A stretch of DNA of 64,000 nt from Gentiana macrophylla (taxonomy: Eukaryota; Streptophyta; Magnoliopsida; Gentianales; Gentianaceae): contig JAOBSW010000991.1 in the NCBI GenBank assembly GCA_026214975.1, positions 1 through 64,000 on the forward strand. Direction: 5' to 3'. A program made the translations under genes and the position numbers. The notes beneath the pieces were generated by a model that saw only the letters and a program-made list of their open reading frames with translations, did not search any database and was not told the origin of the DNA. The stretch's first letter is position 1. Every line of letters starts with the position of its first letter. Below are positions 43,502-54,656 of this stretch, in pieces.

Positions 43502-44908
43502 TGAAGATTCTTCTTTTTCTTTTGCTCCTTGTCCTTTATTTTTATGGGCACCGATACATTTTATAGGGTAATTACGATGTGAGTCGCCGTTGAATTTCGA
43601 TCGTTTGATTGTCTTCTACGTGTGTATAAGCATAAAAAAGAGTTTTTATCTTATACACGCGCGATGACAATCCGGCTAATCGAAATCCGATGAAGCACTC
43701 ACCGCATCAGAATCATCCCATTTTATAACTCTTTACTTCTTCTATTACAAATGTGAAAGTACAAAGAATAATTAAGTGACCCATTCAATAATCACACATG
43801 CTCTCGTAATAAAAATACAATTATAACAATAATAATTACACATGAGACAACGGGCGGCCCTATAAAATCAGGCCTTAAGTGGTTTTGTAGAGCCAAAGGC
43901 TTTTGGTTTAAAAAGCAATATTTTTATCATTATAAATTTAATTTTTTTAATAAATAAATTTTATTAGGCTGATTGTGTCTACTAGAATTTTCTAATACAG
44001 AAAGATATTTAGTTAATTGGGTTGGATCTATTAGCATTTTTTATTTATTAAAACAAGTATTTGGAGGATCTATCTGTCGGGTGGCTTATGACAACCATTT
44101 GAGCCGCCTAATGGTAGGCCTGCAACCAAACGTGTCATTGATTAACACACGCTGTATGAACCAGTAAGAGGATGTTTGCTATATTAATTGTATAATTTAT
44201 TTGATATAATTCATTGCTGTAATCTTTTATTACATCTGATAAGATAAGACAGGGTAGATACGGTAATTTATTTAAAAACTGTATTTTCAATAAAAAATTG
44301 TATTTTTTTTTTTTGAGGGATAAAAATTGTATTTTAGATACACTAAAATACATATCTTGTAAAATTTACTTATCATCCGCATTCTGTAAATTCTCATTTA
44401 CATCTATTGTATTATGTAAAATAGATAATCTTGATGAATTTTATTTGGATAGATTTTATAAACTAGAACGATGTATATTTAAAACCGTAAAATAAAGAAT
44501 TCATTAAAAATATCTGATGTTTGATTACAGGATCCGAAGCACGGAAATTGGTGGCTAGAATATGGATCAGGGGTATTGGTGGGTTATTGGCCATCAGTAT
44601 TGTTTACACACCTTCAAAAATCAGCAAGTATGGTACAATTTGGAGGAGAAATTGTGAACGGTGGATCTTCAGGTTTCCACACTTCAACACAAATGGGGAG
44701 TGGACATTTTGCAGGGGAAGGTTTTGGAAAAGCATCCTATTTCAGGAATTTGCAAGTGGTTGACTGGGATAATAGCTTAATTCCCTTATCTAATTTACGT
44801 GTATTAGCTGACCATTCAAATTGCTATGATATTCAAGGTGGGATTAATCAAGTTTGGGGCAATTATTTCTATTATGGAGGACCTGGAAGAAATTCAAGAT
44901 GTCCTTAG
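38184..44908 (+). CDS. Neprosin (DUF239) domain protein, secreted glutamic-peptidase-like
   Basis: Seven exons: 38184–38432, 38546–38632, 38898–39110, 39625–39789, 40223–40276, 40428–40574 and 44531–44908, all in phase 0, giving about 430 residues. Order: signal peptide (residues 1–38, hydrophobic [15 protein letters not shown]), activation peptide ([24 protein letters not shown]), then [19 protein letters not shown] and the Neprosin catalytic domain to the stop. In characterised Neprosin two glutamates about 109 residues apart are catalytic; here E234 (NTIEAGWQ) and E345 (QFGGEI) are 111 apart and are the likely pair. The start is set by the signal peptide; in-frame ATG 38013 is the alternative. 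Intron 4 appears to use a GC donor. The last intron (3956 nt) holds a solo LTR. The fold call is firm; peptidase activity is inferred. Confidence 0.93.
39416..39583. repeat. Two (AT)n microsatellites in Neprosin intron 3
   Basis: (AT)n at about 39416–39463 and 39509–39583, separated by 45 bases of unique sequence. A minus-strand open frame of alternating Ile–Tyr across them is an artefact. Confidence 0.95.
39790..40222 (+). other. Probable GC–AG intron 4 of the Neprosin gene
   Basis: The exon ends ...GGTTGGCAG and the intron begins GCATGT; the acceptor is TATCAG|GTCAGC. Joining gives the family sequence [13 protein letters not shown]. No GT donor nearby keeps the frame. Unspliced reading would add 42 residues and stop at 39913–39915. 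GC donors are a known minority class and usually have a strong AG before the cut, as here. Confidence 0.82.
39966..40002. repeat. Poly-T tract in Neprosin intron 4
   Basis: About 30 consecutive T residues. A similar tract lies in intron 6 at about 43467–43500. Probably tails of old retroposed copies or simple slippage. Confidence 0.9.
41387..41664. mobile_element. Stowaway-like MITE in Neprosin intron 6
   Basis: The left end (actccatcgatcttctcatt...atttgtct) and the reverse complement of the right end (actcttccagttccattttatttgtct) are inverted repeats of about 28 bp, ending next to TA on both sides. The interior is AT-rich. It is a diverged member of the 'ctccctccgtccc' group. Confidence 0.65.
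41673..42199 (+). mobile_element. Solo LTR related to Gypsy E, in Neprosin intron 6
   Basis: 527 bp flanked by the 5-bp duplication TTTAT (41668–41672 and 42200–42204). It starts TGATGATACGAGG-TTTACCCC and ends GCATCGTCA, like the minus-strand LTR of E (TGACGATACAGGG...CATCGTCA). It shares the promoter segment tataaatac and ccaggaactacgtaagg near 41990–42020. With one LTR and no internal sequence, it is the product of LTR–LTR recombination. It lies in the same orientation as the host gene. Confidence 0.9.
42900..43230. mobile_element. Possible degraded MITE in Neprosin intron 6
   Basis: The left 'ctccacccaaaagtataagtc' and right 'atattttgggaccgggtt' ends faintly resemble the Stowaway termini seen at 13373–13750. 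The middle is AT-rich with (TA)n near 43180. Boundaries are not reliable. Confidence 0.35.
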
Positions 44909-45428
44909 ACCTCAAAAAATACAATATCTATATATATATATAGAGAGAGAGAGCTTTTGGGCAATCTGAGTTTACTCTTTTGATCTAAGGACTTTGGGTT
45001 ATATATATATTCTTTACATTTTTCTCATTCTCAGAGCGGTCTACAAAGCAATACCACTATTAATGTTGGGAAGTTGTGTAAATTTGTGATTAAGTGAAGA
45101 TATTTTGATCTCTTCTCGCTATGTTCTTTTTTGTTGTTATAACTTAAATATATAAGCTAAAATGTATTGAATTAGTCAAAAGAACACTTAAAAGGAACTA
45201 TATTGTTTCGTTACTACTTGTAAGGCTAAGTAGTATATATTACTCCTTCCGTCCCAATTTGTTTGGGACATTTTAGAACTCACAATATTTAAGAAGACAT
45301 CGATTAATGAGATGAAACAAAGTAAGGGAAGTGTAGCTTTTATTTTTCTTTTAGTAGTGATATATTCACTGCTTATTTTACCACAACATCATATACATAA
45401 TACTCTTTCTTTGGATGTGAATTACGCA
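44909..45428. other. Downstream of the Neprosin gene; MITE fragment at 45241–45350
   Basis: 44909–45100 is the likely 3' UTR and polyadenylation region, though no certain signal is identified. At 45241 'tactccttccgtcccaattt' followed by gtttgggacatttt is the typical left end of a Stowaway-type MITE; its right end is not found before element F starts at 45429. Confidence 0.55.
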
Positions 45429-46374
45429 TGACGATACTGAATCTCGTCAAGAAGAAAAATATGGACGTGATAATGAACATGAATAAACCCTAGAAAAACC
45501 CTAAAATTTGAAGGGGGTGATTTAATATTTTTAGACTTAGCTGCCTACGTATCCCGTTTGTTCTTTCATAAATCAAGTCTCACGTAGTTCATTGAGATCG
45601 TATATATAGTGGACATCTCGTCCGGGTTATGATGTGCCGTAGCCATTGAGGATTCCCTTGTGTTGATCCCTTTGGGATTTTGGAGATAATCATAAATAGT
45701 TTAAATACTGGGATAAAAGTCCCACTAGGAAACAGATTCCCTCATACTTATCTTAACATGCGTATTATTTGGATAAGGGAGGGTCTAGACGACCTACGTC
45801 GAGCCCCTAGGCCCTTCAGGACCAAACGCCGTTGACCCGATCTCCATCACGACCGAGCCCACCTGCGGTGGTCTAAAGGGGAGAACATGACAGAATGGGC
45901 TTTGGCCCTTAACCTTCCTTTTCTCTTTTTCAATTCAATGCTCAGCCAATTTGGAGATGACACATGGCGAGCGGAGGTTCGACCCCCATCATAGCCCCCC
46001 CAGACCTAACTGAGCCGTCACCTTAAGTCATTTCTTTAGAGATACTGCTCAGCATCTGTCATCTAGGCTTGTAGTGTACTTATGACTTTTCCTGCCATAT
46101 GGCAAAGTTACCGTTTCGTTGTCCTAACACTGCTAAAACTTTTCCAGAAATCGAGGTGTTCCCACTTACGCCGTTTGAAAAGGCCCGATGTTGTTGGGGA
46201 AGTGCGATGTTTGGGGTTTATAACCCACGTCTTATCACTTGTCTTCTTCACATGTCCTTCCAGTTTCAAAAGAATAGTTCCGTTTCTCCTCCCTTTCTCT
46301 CCATTCTTCAAGCTTTTAAAAGTAAGCTTCCTTTTCGTTCTTTTCTTCATTTTGTACATGTCCGTTTCATCTTC

Positions 46375-47350
46375 TTCAATAGATAGGTTGTTTGAATCAG
46401 AACCGGAGGTAGAGGAAGAACCTCGTGCTCCTCCTCCTTCTTCCCTTTCCTCCTTCGTCCTAAACCTCAAGCTTCATAAGGCTACAATGGACATTACTGG
46501 CAGCCATAGCCTGCGTCCATGCTCTCCCAGGATACTGTGGATTGCATCTGCATGGAATATGGGATACACCTGGTGGTGTATTCCCTTGGGGCTCCTACTG
46601 ACGCCAACAAATACTCTTACCGGTTGCCGGAAGGTTTCTGCACCGTCTACCCATCCTAACTTCAAAGTGGACTGAGGTTTCCTTTGTGCCCAGCATTTCT
46701 GGCAGTGATGGCACATTACAAGATTGCCACCACCCAAGTATCCCCAAATGGGGTTAGGTGTGTGATAGGTTTTGCCATCTTTTTCCGGATGATCAGAGTT
46801 CTATTCTCCGTGATCTTGTTTAGAACCTTCTACAAAATCAAATCAGTCAGGGTCTCTTTTGGGTGGTTGTACTTCTCCCGCCGACATGTGGCCGGAGCCC
46901 AAGTCAGGTACTTAAGGAAGGCCGGCATCATTCAAGAGGTGAAAGGACAAATTCTTATTTGTCCGTCACGGGGGGAAGACGGAGCTCGGTCACTGGAAGT
47001 CGGATCCTCAACCCAAGAACGTCTTCCCTTCCAACATTAGTTCGGCCGTATTGCAGGCTATTCAGGACGATGGGCTTGTGCTTGACGTCGGCCAACTCTC
47101 ATCCTGGTTGATCAACGCTGGCCGGCTGGATGAGGCAGGGCATGCCCCTAACGTGGCTTTTGATGCCGAGGCCAAGGCTGCCTGTAGGAATCTAGCCTTA
47201 TTTCGTCATGTATCTTTTGTTTGTATCTGTCTGTTTGTAACTAACTCTCTTCTTGTTTTGCATATTGTAGTGAGGTCTTTGGCTGCATTGATGTCTATGG
47301 CAGCTGTGAGATCGAACCCAAATCGAGGGCCACCTCATCCTCTTCCAGAG
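46375..47350 (+). pseudogene. Antisense accessory ORF of element F (Transposase_28-like)
   Basis: Begins near 46358 (MSVSSSSIDRLFESEPEVEEE) with acidic and Ser/Pro-rich sequence, as in element E. After frame slips, GFPLCPAFLAVMAHYKIATT, VSPNGVRCVIGFAIFFRM and GWLYFSRR form the Transposase_28-type domain (46675–46880), homologous to the block at 22420–22620. SSAVLQAIQDDG-type sequence follows. An intron-like GT...TTGTAG segment lies at about 47209–47271, at a place comparable to intron 1 in element E. At least three frame lesions are present. Confidence 0.8.
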
Positions 47351-47379
47351 TAGGCTGATCTGAGGTAGTATCATGACGG

Positions 47380-48332
47380 GCAGAACTTGCTCTCGCGATA
47401 TGTTCAGAGGAATGAAAACCTTCTCCTATATCCTTTTTTACCGAGCCGATCTGTGATCGGTGCCGTCATGCGATCCCAGACCGGCTTCCACTTTTGTCCG
47501 GACCTATCTTCAGGCTTGTCCTTCTTGGACTCTCCCTCTATGATTCCCTTTTTAGTCGATTAGCTTCTTCTCCCTGGCAATGCTTATAGGATACCTCAAT
47601 GCATTCCTCCATAGAATTGGGAAGTTTGTTGTTCAGCTTGGCACACAGCCTCCCTTCTCTTAATGCGCCCACGAAGGAAGTTACCAGAAAGTGCTTCCCA
47701 GTGTCCTGGACATTCTTAGACTCTTCATTGAACCTCTTGAGATACTAGAGTACGGTCTCATCCTTTTTTTGTTTAAGAGTAAGGAGGTGTGTAGTGTTTC
47801 TCTGGAACAGCTTGGCCGTGATAAATGCATGTACGAACATTCTGCCCAGTGTTCGGAAGTCGAAGATCGACCTGGCCGGAATCTTCCTAAACCACTCACG
47901 AGCTCTACCCGTGAGCAGTCCAGGAAAGGCTTTGCACTTCTTCTCATTGGGAGCATAGTACAAGTTCATATGCATTAGATACTGGTGAAGATGATCTTAT
48001 GGGTCCTTGGATCCATCATATGGGTCCAGCTTGGGGACCTTAAACCCTTCAGGTCGAGGATAATTCTCGATCTGCTTTGTGAATGGTGACACGAATGAAA
48101 ACTCATATGAGTTTTCCCCCCAGGATGGCATTGAGCTCTTCTTTGGCCACTTCTTGTAACTTGGGTTAGACTGCCTCCTCCAGGTGTTAGAACTAGACGA
48201 TATGTTGTCATGATTGGGGAGAGGGGGTTTAGTTTTCTGTGTATTATCTTGTGAGGAAGGATCTATTGGGGCCTTCCATTGTATTGCTTTGTTAATGATG
48301 GCCTGCAGGGTTGGAGTTTCTATGGATGCCAA
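47380..48332 (-). pseudogene. Gypsy F gag
   Basis: Minus strand. MASIETPTLQAIINKAIQWK (48332), PFTKQIENYPRPEGFKVPKL and DPYDGSKDP, a stop, then DHLHQYLMHMNLYYAP, FPGLLTGRAREWFRKIPARS and LLTLKQKKDETVL. The C-terminal pieces reach about 47390 (KWKPVWDRMTAPITDRLGKK), matching the region of E just upstream of its protease. Homology to E stops there, where pol should start. Confidence 0.9.
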
Positions 48333-49126
48333 TTAGTGCACCAATGCTTGGTGAACCGGATTCAGAGCAACTTCCTCCTCCAGCTGGTGTTGACTAGTGG
48401 TAGTGTGATTTGCCCCCATTCCATCTCAAACTTATTCAACACCATCATGAGCAGTTTCCCCTTGAGTGGTTGGGTCTTCTTTTTCTTCTTGGTGATTCTT
48501 GAACGATTACCAGTAAGAGGCCCTCCTTCTAGCGCCAAGTGACGATGTTGAATCTCTTCACAAAGGAAAATATGGGCCAAGTTTACCCTAGTGACAATGA
48601 ACAAGAAAAAACCCTAAAATTTGAAGGGGTAATTTAATATTTTTAGACTGTTCCTGGAATAATATATCCCAAGTTGCCTACTTATCATGTTTTTTCTTTT
48701 AGGAATCAAGTCTCTCGTAGTTCCTTGGGATTGTATACATAGTGGACATCTCGTCCGGGTTATGTTGTGCCGTAGCCATTGAGGATTCCTTTGTGTTGAT
48801 CCCTTTGGGATTTTGGAGATAAGCATAAATAGTTTAAAAATTGGGATAAGAATCCCACTAGGAAACATATCCCCTCATACTTATCTAAACATGCTTATTA
48901 TTCAAATAAGGGAGGCTTTGACCGACCTGCATCGAGCCCCCTAGGCCCTTCAGGGCCGAACTGCATTGGCCCGATCTCCATCACGACCGACGCGACCTGC
49001 AGTGGTCTAAAAGGGAGAACATGACAAAAGTGGGCTCCTGGCCCTTAACCTTACCTTTCTCTTTTTTCATTCAATGCTCATCCAATCAGGAGATGACACA
49101 TGGCGAGCGGAGGTTCGACCCCATCA

Positions 49127-50149
49127 ACACACAAATATGGATCGTTAAAACCTTACTAAGGAAAACTCGATGTGAAAAACCTTATCAGAAAAAAGTAAAT
49201 CATTCTTTGTGTATTGTTTTCTTCCATTGATCTGAGCATCAATTGAAATCTTTGAATCACCGCATCCTGATAATGTTCAATAGTTTTTCAAATGTCGAAA
49301 TCAGCTGAGATGGTTTTTAGAAAAGCTTTCTGAGACTCTTAAGTCGATTTTGATTAGTGAGATGTGTAAATTCTAATCACTACACAAACATGGTTGCTTT
49401 GGACTTGAAAGACTAGGAGCAACTTCAGTCATTGCACTTGTGTGATTGAGTAAGTGAATTCTAGTATTCTCTTGGTGATCATGCTCTATCTTTCTAATTT
49501 CTCTGAGTTGTAACTGTCCGTGTAACATTGTTAACTGATTGAATAAAATAAATCCAACTAAAATAAGGTTGAAATCAAAGGTAACTCTTGGTAGAGGATT
49601 GACTGCAAGTTAGTGTTTAATACCTATTGTTGGAACATGTCTAAACAATTGTGTTCTTTACCATCTGCACTTTAATCTTACTTGTCAGAATGATGTGAAT
49701 GTTACATTTGTACAATCTAATAATTTACAACAGAAGTTCATCAGAAATTCCAAGTGTTACTGCATTCTGGTCAAACTGTCAATGCTTTTTTATATCTGAC
49801 CTATATAGTTTGATCTATGTCATTCTAGACTTATATTAAGTTACATCAAGATCTAACAAGTGTTATGCTTGTTGGATTTCTCAGAACATGTTCATGACTT
49901 GTCTGGGATCGAATCCTAGACTCGTATTGGTCGCTTAACCGAGAGCCTGGCTCGGTTCTACGAGCCGGCCTCAACCTGGGACTCCAAAGCGTGTCTTGGC
50001 TTATCCAAGATGTGTCCAAGCCTTATCCAAGTCATTTTACCGAGAGCCACGCTCGGTTCAGCTAGCCGGGCAAAAACAGGAACTACAGAAAACCGATTTC
50101 CAAGATGTTATGGGCTATGATCAAATCAAATTTGCAGCAGAAACATATT
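49127..50149. other. No gene; paired GAGCC hairpins at 49937–50058
   Basis: No exon is recognised. Two copies of a perfect or near-perfect hairpin occur at 49938–49957 (accgagagcctggctcggtt) and 50039–50058 (accgagagccacgctcggtt), each followed 3–6 bases on by agccgg. The 100-bp spacing suggests a duplicated unit of a repeat, possibly LTR-derived. Confidence 0.55.
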
Positions 50150-51928
50150 TACAACTTGAAATCAAAATAAAGACTTGTATTTATCAAATAACAAACATCT
50201 AATGCAGAGGGGTTTAGAGAATCTACCAACACTTGGAGTGGATGAAGATATAAAGAGAGTGGAATCCAAGATCTTCCGGCTTTATCTTCACTACACTTAG
50301 TGAATCCGAATCCAAAGTCACTCCAATAATCCAAGATGCTTTTCCAAATAGAAGATACAATCTTTTCTTTTGTTTGATGGATATACTAAGTATTTAGGAG
50401 AAATACGAGAACCCTAGATATTCCTTGAAAGTGGCGCACCAATTTGCCTAATATAGATTAGGTTTCATCTCATGGAATTCTTCCTTAAATAGAGTAGATT
50501 ATGACACTAGGTAAAATGCAATTTCACCGTAAAGGGTTTAATGATGTCCTGGGCTTAAAAGCCCTTTAAGATATTCATACTGCTTTAGAAAATAATACGA
50601 CCACTTAATCATATTAAGTTAGACCAATAAATTAGTCTTTCATTTAATCTAATCAAATGACAAGCTCAATCTTTTTTCTATTTAATTCATCATTAGCCAC
50701 TTTTATAGTCATATTAAATTAAATGAATCTCATTCAATTAATTTAATTTATTATTCATCATATAAATAATCCTTGAATATTAAATGTCATGTACAAACCA
50801 ATTTTCTACATAAACTTCCTCAATTTTTTTTTCTACATAAACTCTAAAATACTTAGTCGTTAGGAAAAACTTGTTTTCCATTTGTTTATGAGTGCTAACA
50901 AATGTGAATTATGTGAGATAAGCCGGGGACCATTAGCCTATATCCAAAAGCTCCACTGATCCGAGTAATCGACCAAACTCTTTAGTCTTATCACTCATTT
51001 AATCTCGGTATCGTATCACCATAGACCTGAGATTGCAATCTTTCGAAATATTGAACATATTTACTCCACTTATTCATAGTAGTTAAAGAGTGCCCATGAT
51101 GTAACTATTCCTATAGATAACCCTCCACAGACAGTTCGTATGCGGAGCAAGGCATCATCCGCAAGACCTCTCCGTAACATCTTATCCTCGAACAACCATT
51201 AACCCTCAGTGATTGATATCGTTTGATCATATCAGAGGTGTACGCTATTGATCAGTACTAGGATTAACTAAAGAGAGAACTGTCTGCCTACTTCTTCTTA
51301 CGAAGAAAGTGTGGACTCCATCTTTTTGAGTTACATTCCCAGCTACCGATCCCCGTGTGATGCTAAGATTGTCTGGATTAAGGAAGACACTGCTTAGCCA
51401 AACGAACCGCCAAATCAAACGGCACCCCTGAAAAGACATTAATCTATAATAACATCAATGTTAAGATTTAATCCCTAAATGGTTATCTTGTGATTCAATT
51501 AGAATCTCTCGTTACGGACTTAGTACAAGATCATCATATCGAATCGGTCTAGTCCTATTTGAACCCTTTTCACGTATAAGTGCAGTCACTAAGGTTCCAA
51601 ACACCGACGGCCCAGATTAGACAGTCACACACTCTATGTCTTCTGGGACACTAATGGTGGTTTGACTGTGAGATCTATAACTCCAGTCAATTATCAACTT
51701 TGTTCAATTCACCCCGGACTAAATGTTTAAGGTAGTACACCATAAATTCAATCAAGCGTACATATCACTTCAACACTAAGATTTATGGTTACATAACGAA
51801 CCCTTAGAGATTTTCTCGCATTGTCATTTATGTCTATGCAATTAATCAAATAAATTATTAATGGGAAAATATTACTTTTATTTAATCAAAACATTACATT
51901 ATTGCTTTTCCGGACACCATACCTAACA
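50150..51928 (-). mobile_element. Long LTR K (3' LTR of a decayed element)
   Basis: The right end reads TGTTAGGTATGGTGTCCGG on the minus strand, right after the purine-containing CAAGTGAGCGAT tract at 51929–51940, the typical 3' LTR junction of long-LTR Copia elements. The left end is uncertain (50150–50350). No coding sequence. Internal remnants follow to about 52380 ('cttccacttgctctaaaata'). Confidence 0.6.
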
Positions 51929-52535
51929 ATCGCTCACTTGTTCGTAAAAGCAATATGATTGTTTTAGAGCACTCCCTACACATCATAACAATCTTCCACT
52001 TGCTCTAAAATAAGTGGGTTAAGTCTTCCCATCACATTTATGCCAATGCATGTCAAACGATTTTGAGAAGAATACTCACTGATCGATTAATCAACTTTTT
52101 GATCGTCTTTATCGGTGTAATTTTCATTCTCCGAAGATACTTAGGAATTAACCTTTAATGTTTATCCAATAATCAAATTATGGATATAATTTGAATGGCG
52201 TTGACTAATTCTTATTAAAAGTGTATCTATCCCTTGTTCTCCATATCTTGTGCTAAGACCATGATATTTGTGGAGAACTATTCTCTGTCTAGTCGGTAGG
52301 GGACCAGTCATGAAACCTCGTATCGGATAACTTTTATCCATCTTATCCATATAAGATTTTGGGATAATTTCAACAACCTATTCTAGTTAACTTGAAAATT
52401 TCAAATTTTGAAGCCCATAGCTTTCTTCATCCCGAATCAGTGATTTGGATTGTCAATGTTTAACCTCACATAACATTTCCACATCATTCATAATGAATGT
52501 GATGTCATACACTTCAACACCATCCGCTAACACCA
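51929..52535 (-). other. Residual 3' internal sequence of element K; otherwise non-coding
   Basis: ttccacttgctctaaaataa and nearby sequence resemble the non-coding stretch before the purine tract in Copia elements. No polyprotein domain is readable, so the rest of K is missing. Confidence 0.4.
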
Positions 52536-52539
52536 TAAC

Positions 52540-52770
52540 GTAGAAATTTCTATGTTTTAAAACAAAGGGCCGTAGAAATCGTTATGAGTCTAGCCAATAG
52601 AAATTTCGATAGTTTGTTTAACCCGTAGAAATTTTTACGGGCTAAGAATATAGGGTCCCATATGTAGAAATTTCTACGTTGTGAACAACGGATAATAGAA
52701 ATCGTTATGAGCATAGCCAATAGAATTTTCTACAGTTTGGGACAACCCGTAAGAAATTCTATGAGCTAAT
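52540..52770. repeat. 124-bp tandem duplication with palindromic core, upstream of the methyltransferase-like gene
   Basis: Two direct copies begin at 52540 and 52664, sharing gtagaaatttcta, tagaaatcgttatgag, tagccaatagaa and cgggctaa/gagctaa blocks. The core gtagaaatttctac is self-complementary and recurs in altered form several times. The second copy ends about 30 bases before the CDS, so the array occupies the likely promoter or 5' UTR. Confidence 0.8.
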
Positions 52771-52799
52771 ATGAATGCAGTGTTTTGCACTTCAAATCC

Positions 52800-53849
52800 A
52801 TGAAAGTTGCAGCATCCAAAACCATGAAAGTTGCAGTAGCTGCTCAAACCTTCCCCTCCATCCGAATCCGTTCTTCGTTTCCCCTTCATCCGCGACCCTG
52901 TACTTTCTCTCTAAAATGCCGCCTGAAAAATCCCCACACAATCAAGTCCCACCAATCCTTATCCCCAAATCCCCAAATCAAAACCCATGACCAACCTAAC
53001 AATCTCCACAATCCAAATCATGAGGACGATGATGATGATGACTGGATCTCAATCGAAAATGTCAAAACCCTTGTTAAATTCAAGTCTAGATACAATTACA
53101 TCAGAGTTTTGGAAATTTCTAGAAAAGAAGACCATTCGCTGGCAGGCTGCAGGCTTCTTCTCCTTGATGCCCCTGGTAACATTCACAGCATCTCTCATGT
53201 ATTCAAATCACTCACCAATGCTTATTTTGATGTTTTTGCAACAATCCCACCTCTAATCCCCCCTGGAGGACCCATTGGAATACTTGGGTTCGGGGCTGGG
53301 ACGGCTGGCAGGATATTATTGGAAATGTATCCACACGTGGTTGTTCAAGGCTGGGAAATCGACCCGGCTGTTATTTCAGTTGGGAGGAAGTATTTTGGGC
53401 TTGAAAAGGTTGAAAAAGAGTATGAAAACAGGCTATTTGTTTACATTGGTAATGCTTTAAATGCTAGTGTGAAAGGCGGGTTTTCAGGCATTTTAGTTGA
53501 TTTGTTTGCAAAAGGGCGTGTGATTCGGGAATTGCAAGATCCACAGACATGGGAGAAGTTGAAGGAGTGTTTGAGGGAAGGTGGGAGAATAATGGTGAAT
53601 GTTGGTGGTAGCTGTGTGGAAGCAGAGGATTTCAAAAGTGATGGTAAGGTGATAATGGAGGAGACACTGGAGGCGATGAATCGGGTGTTTCACGGCGAAG
53701 TTAATGTTTTGAGCCTTGAGAATAGGAAGGATGATAGCTCGATCGCGCTTACTGGTGTTTTGCCTGATGATTTGGATGTGTGGAGAAAGGCCTTGCCTAG
53801 GCCTTTAAAATATTACGTTGATGGATGGAAACCTTATGGAAGTATATGA
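52800..53849 (+). CDS. SAM-dependent methyltransferase superfamily / spermidine-synthase-like protein, probably plastid-targeted
   Basis: A single uninterrupted exon of 349 residues. Residues 1–45 are rich in Ser, Arg, Lys and hydrophobics with few acids, like a plastid transit peptide. An acidic run (EDDDDDDW, 75–82) follows. The Rossmann core has motif I GFGAGTAG (163–170), the acidic end of strand 2 in GWEIDP (185–189) and ILVDLF (231–236), as in polyamine aminopropyltransferase-like folds. The substrate is unknown. The Asp residues that define true spermidine synthases cannot be confirmed, so a methyltransferase or non-catalytic role is possible. ATG 52800 is chosen; ATG 52824, in an almost identical 24-bp duplication, is an equally plausible start. 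Intact, with no frame damage. Confidence 0.88.
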   Translation: MKVAASKTMKVAVAAQTFPSIRIRSSFPLHPRPCTFSLKCRLKNPHTIKSHQSLSPNPQIKTHDQPNNLHNPNHEDDDDDDWISIENVKTLVKFKSRYNYIRVLEISRKEDHSLAGCRLLLLDAPGNIHSISHVFKSLTNAYFDVFATIPPLIPPGGPIGILGFGAGTAGRILLEMYPHVVVQGWEIDPAVISVGRKYFGLEKVEKEYENRLFVYIGNALNASVKGGFSGILVDLFAKGRVIRELQDPQTWEKLKECLREGGRIMVNVGGSCVEAEDFKSDGKVIMEETLEAMNRVFHGEVNVLSLENRKDDSSIALTGVLPDDLDVWRKALPRPLKYYVDGWKPYGSI

Positions 53850-54656
53850 GATTAGATCTTTAAGGACAACACTCTTCAAAATCAATGCTCTAATTGGAGC
53901 CATGGATAGTACCACAAAAAATGTTTACCTTTGTGTCCAAGAGGAATGCCCTTTATCCAATGTTTAACTCTCATGTTCTAACGTTTCAACCGTGGGAGTG
54001 ACATACTTCTTGTTTTCGAAGGGGAAACCCCAAGAAAAACCGTCAATTATGCCTCCCATATTCGTTTCTTCATCTCTCGGCCTTCATTGTCAATGTCACA
54101 GAATGCATCCTTCGAACATGTAGTAAGTTTCTGAAACTTGAACATGTTGTTGTGCGTTGTGGATGATCGATCTGACTAACTTCAAGGGAATGTGTCGCAT
54201 TCATACCTATACCATTTCATATTTTTGCACACACTCAATGGGGTATTATTTCATGGAGGGTGGATTTCTCAAGTCAACAGGAGTGAAGATTGATTGTCAA
54301 TACAGTATGGAACTCCAACAACAACACAGTATGTTTTGGTGTCTTTAAATCATCTGCAAAGTTGTTACCAATGAGTATGAACCTATACTTGAGGATTACT
54401 TATTGTTATGTTAGAAATTTTTTTTCTTTCCTTCGTAATATGCATATTTTAGTGATCATTTACGATCAAGCTGCCCAATCATGGGGGCTTTGGGGACAAT
54501 ACCCCCGAAAGTTAAACGATACTAACCGGAAAGACGTTACTCAGCAAAGACGAAAAGATATAGTTCTTAGGCCAAAATGAGATACGTTTCATGAAGGCGT
54601 ACAACTCACTTCGGATGAGACACCTTTTATTTTTTATTTTTTATTTTTTATTTTTA
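53850..54656. other. Downstream intergenic, no gene recognised
   Basis: Contains the likely 3' end of the methyltransferase-like gene. A (TTTTTA)n tract lies at about 54625–54656. No other exon or RNA gene is seen. Confidence 0.45.

Larger units (their letters stand above)
45429..49126 (-). mobile_element. Tat-like Gypsy element F lacking pol
   Basis: LTRs 45429–45991 (563 bp) and 48540–49126 (587 bp), TGACGAT...CCATCA. Flanks ACGCA and ACACA look like one 5-bp duplication with a mutation. Primer-binding site 48519–48539 (TTGGCGCTAGAAGGAGGGCC) and purine tract 45992–46005 (GGTCTGGGGGGGCTA) are the same as in element E. The interior holds only gag (minus strand) and an antisense ORF (plus strand). 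Protease, RT, RNase H and integrase are absent, so it could move only with proteins supplied by a relative such as E. Confidence 0.92.
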
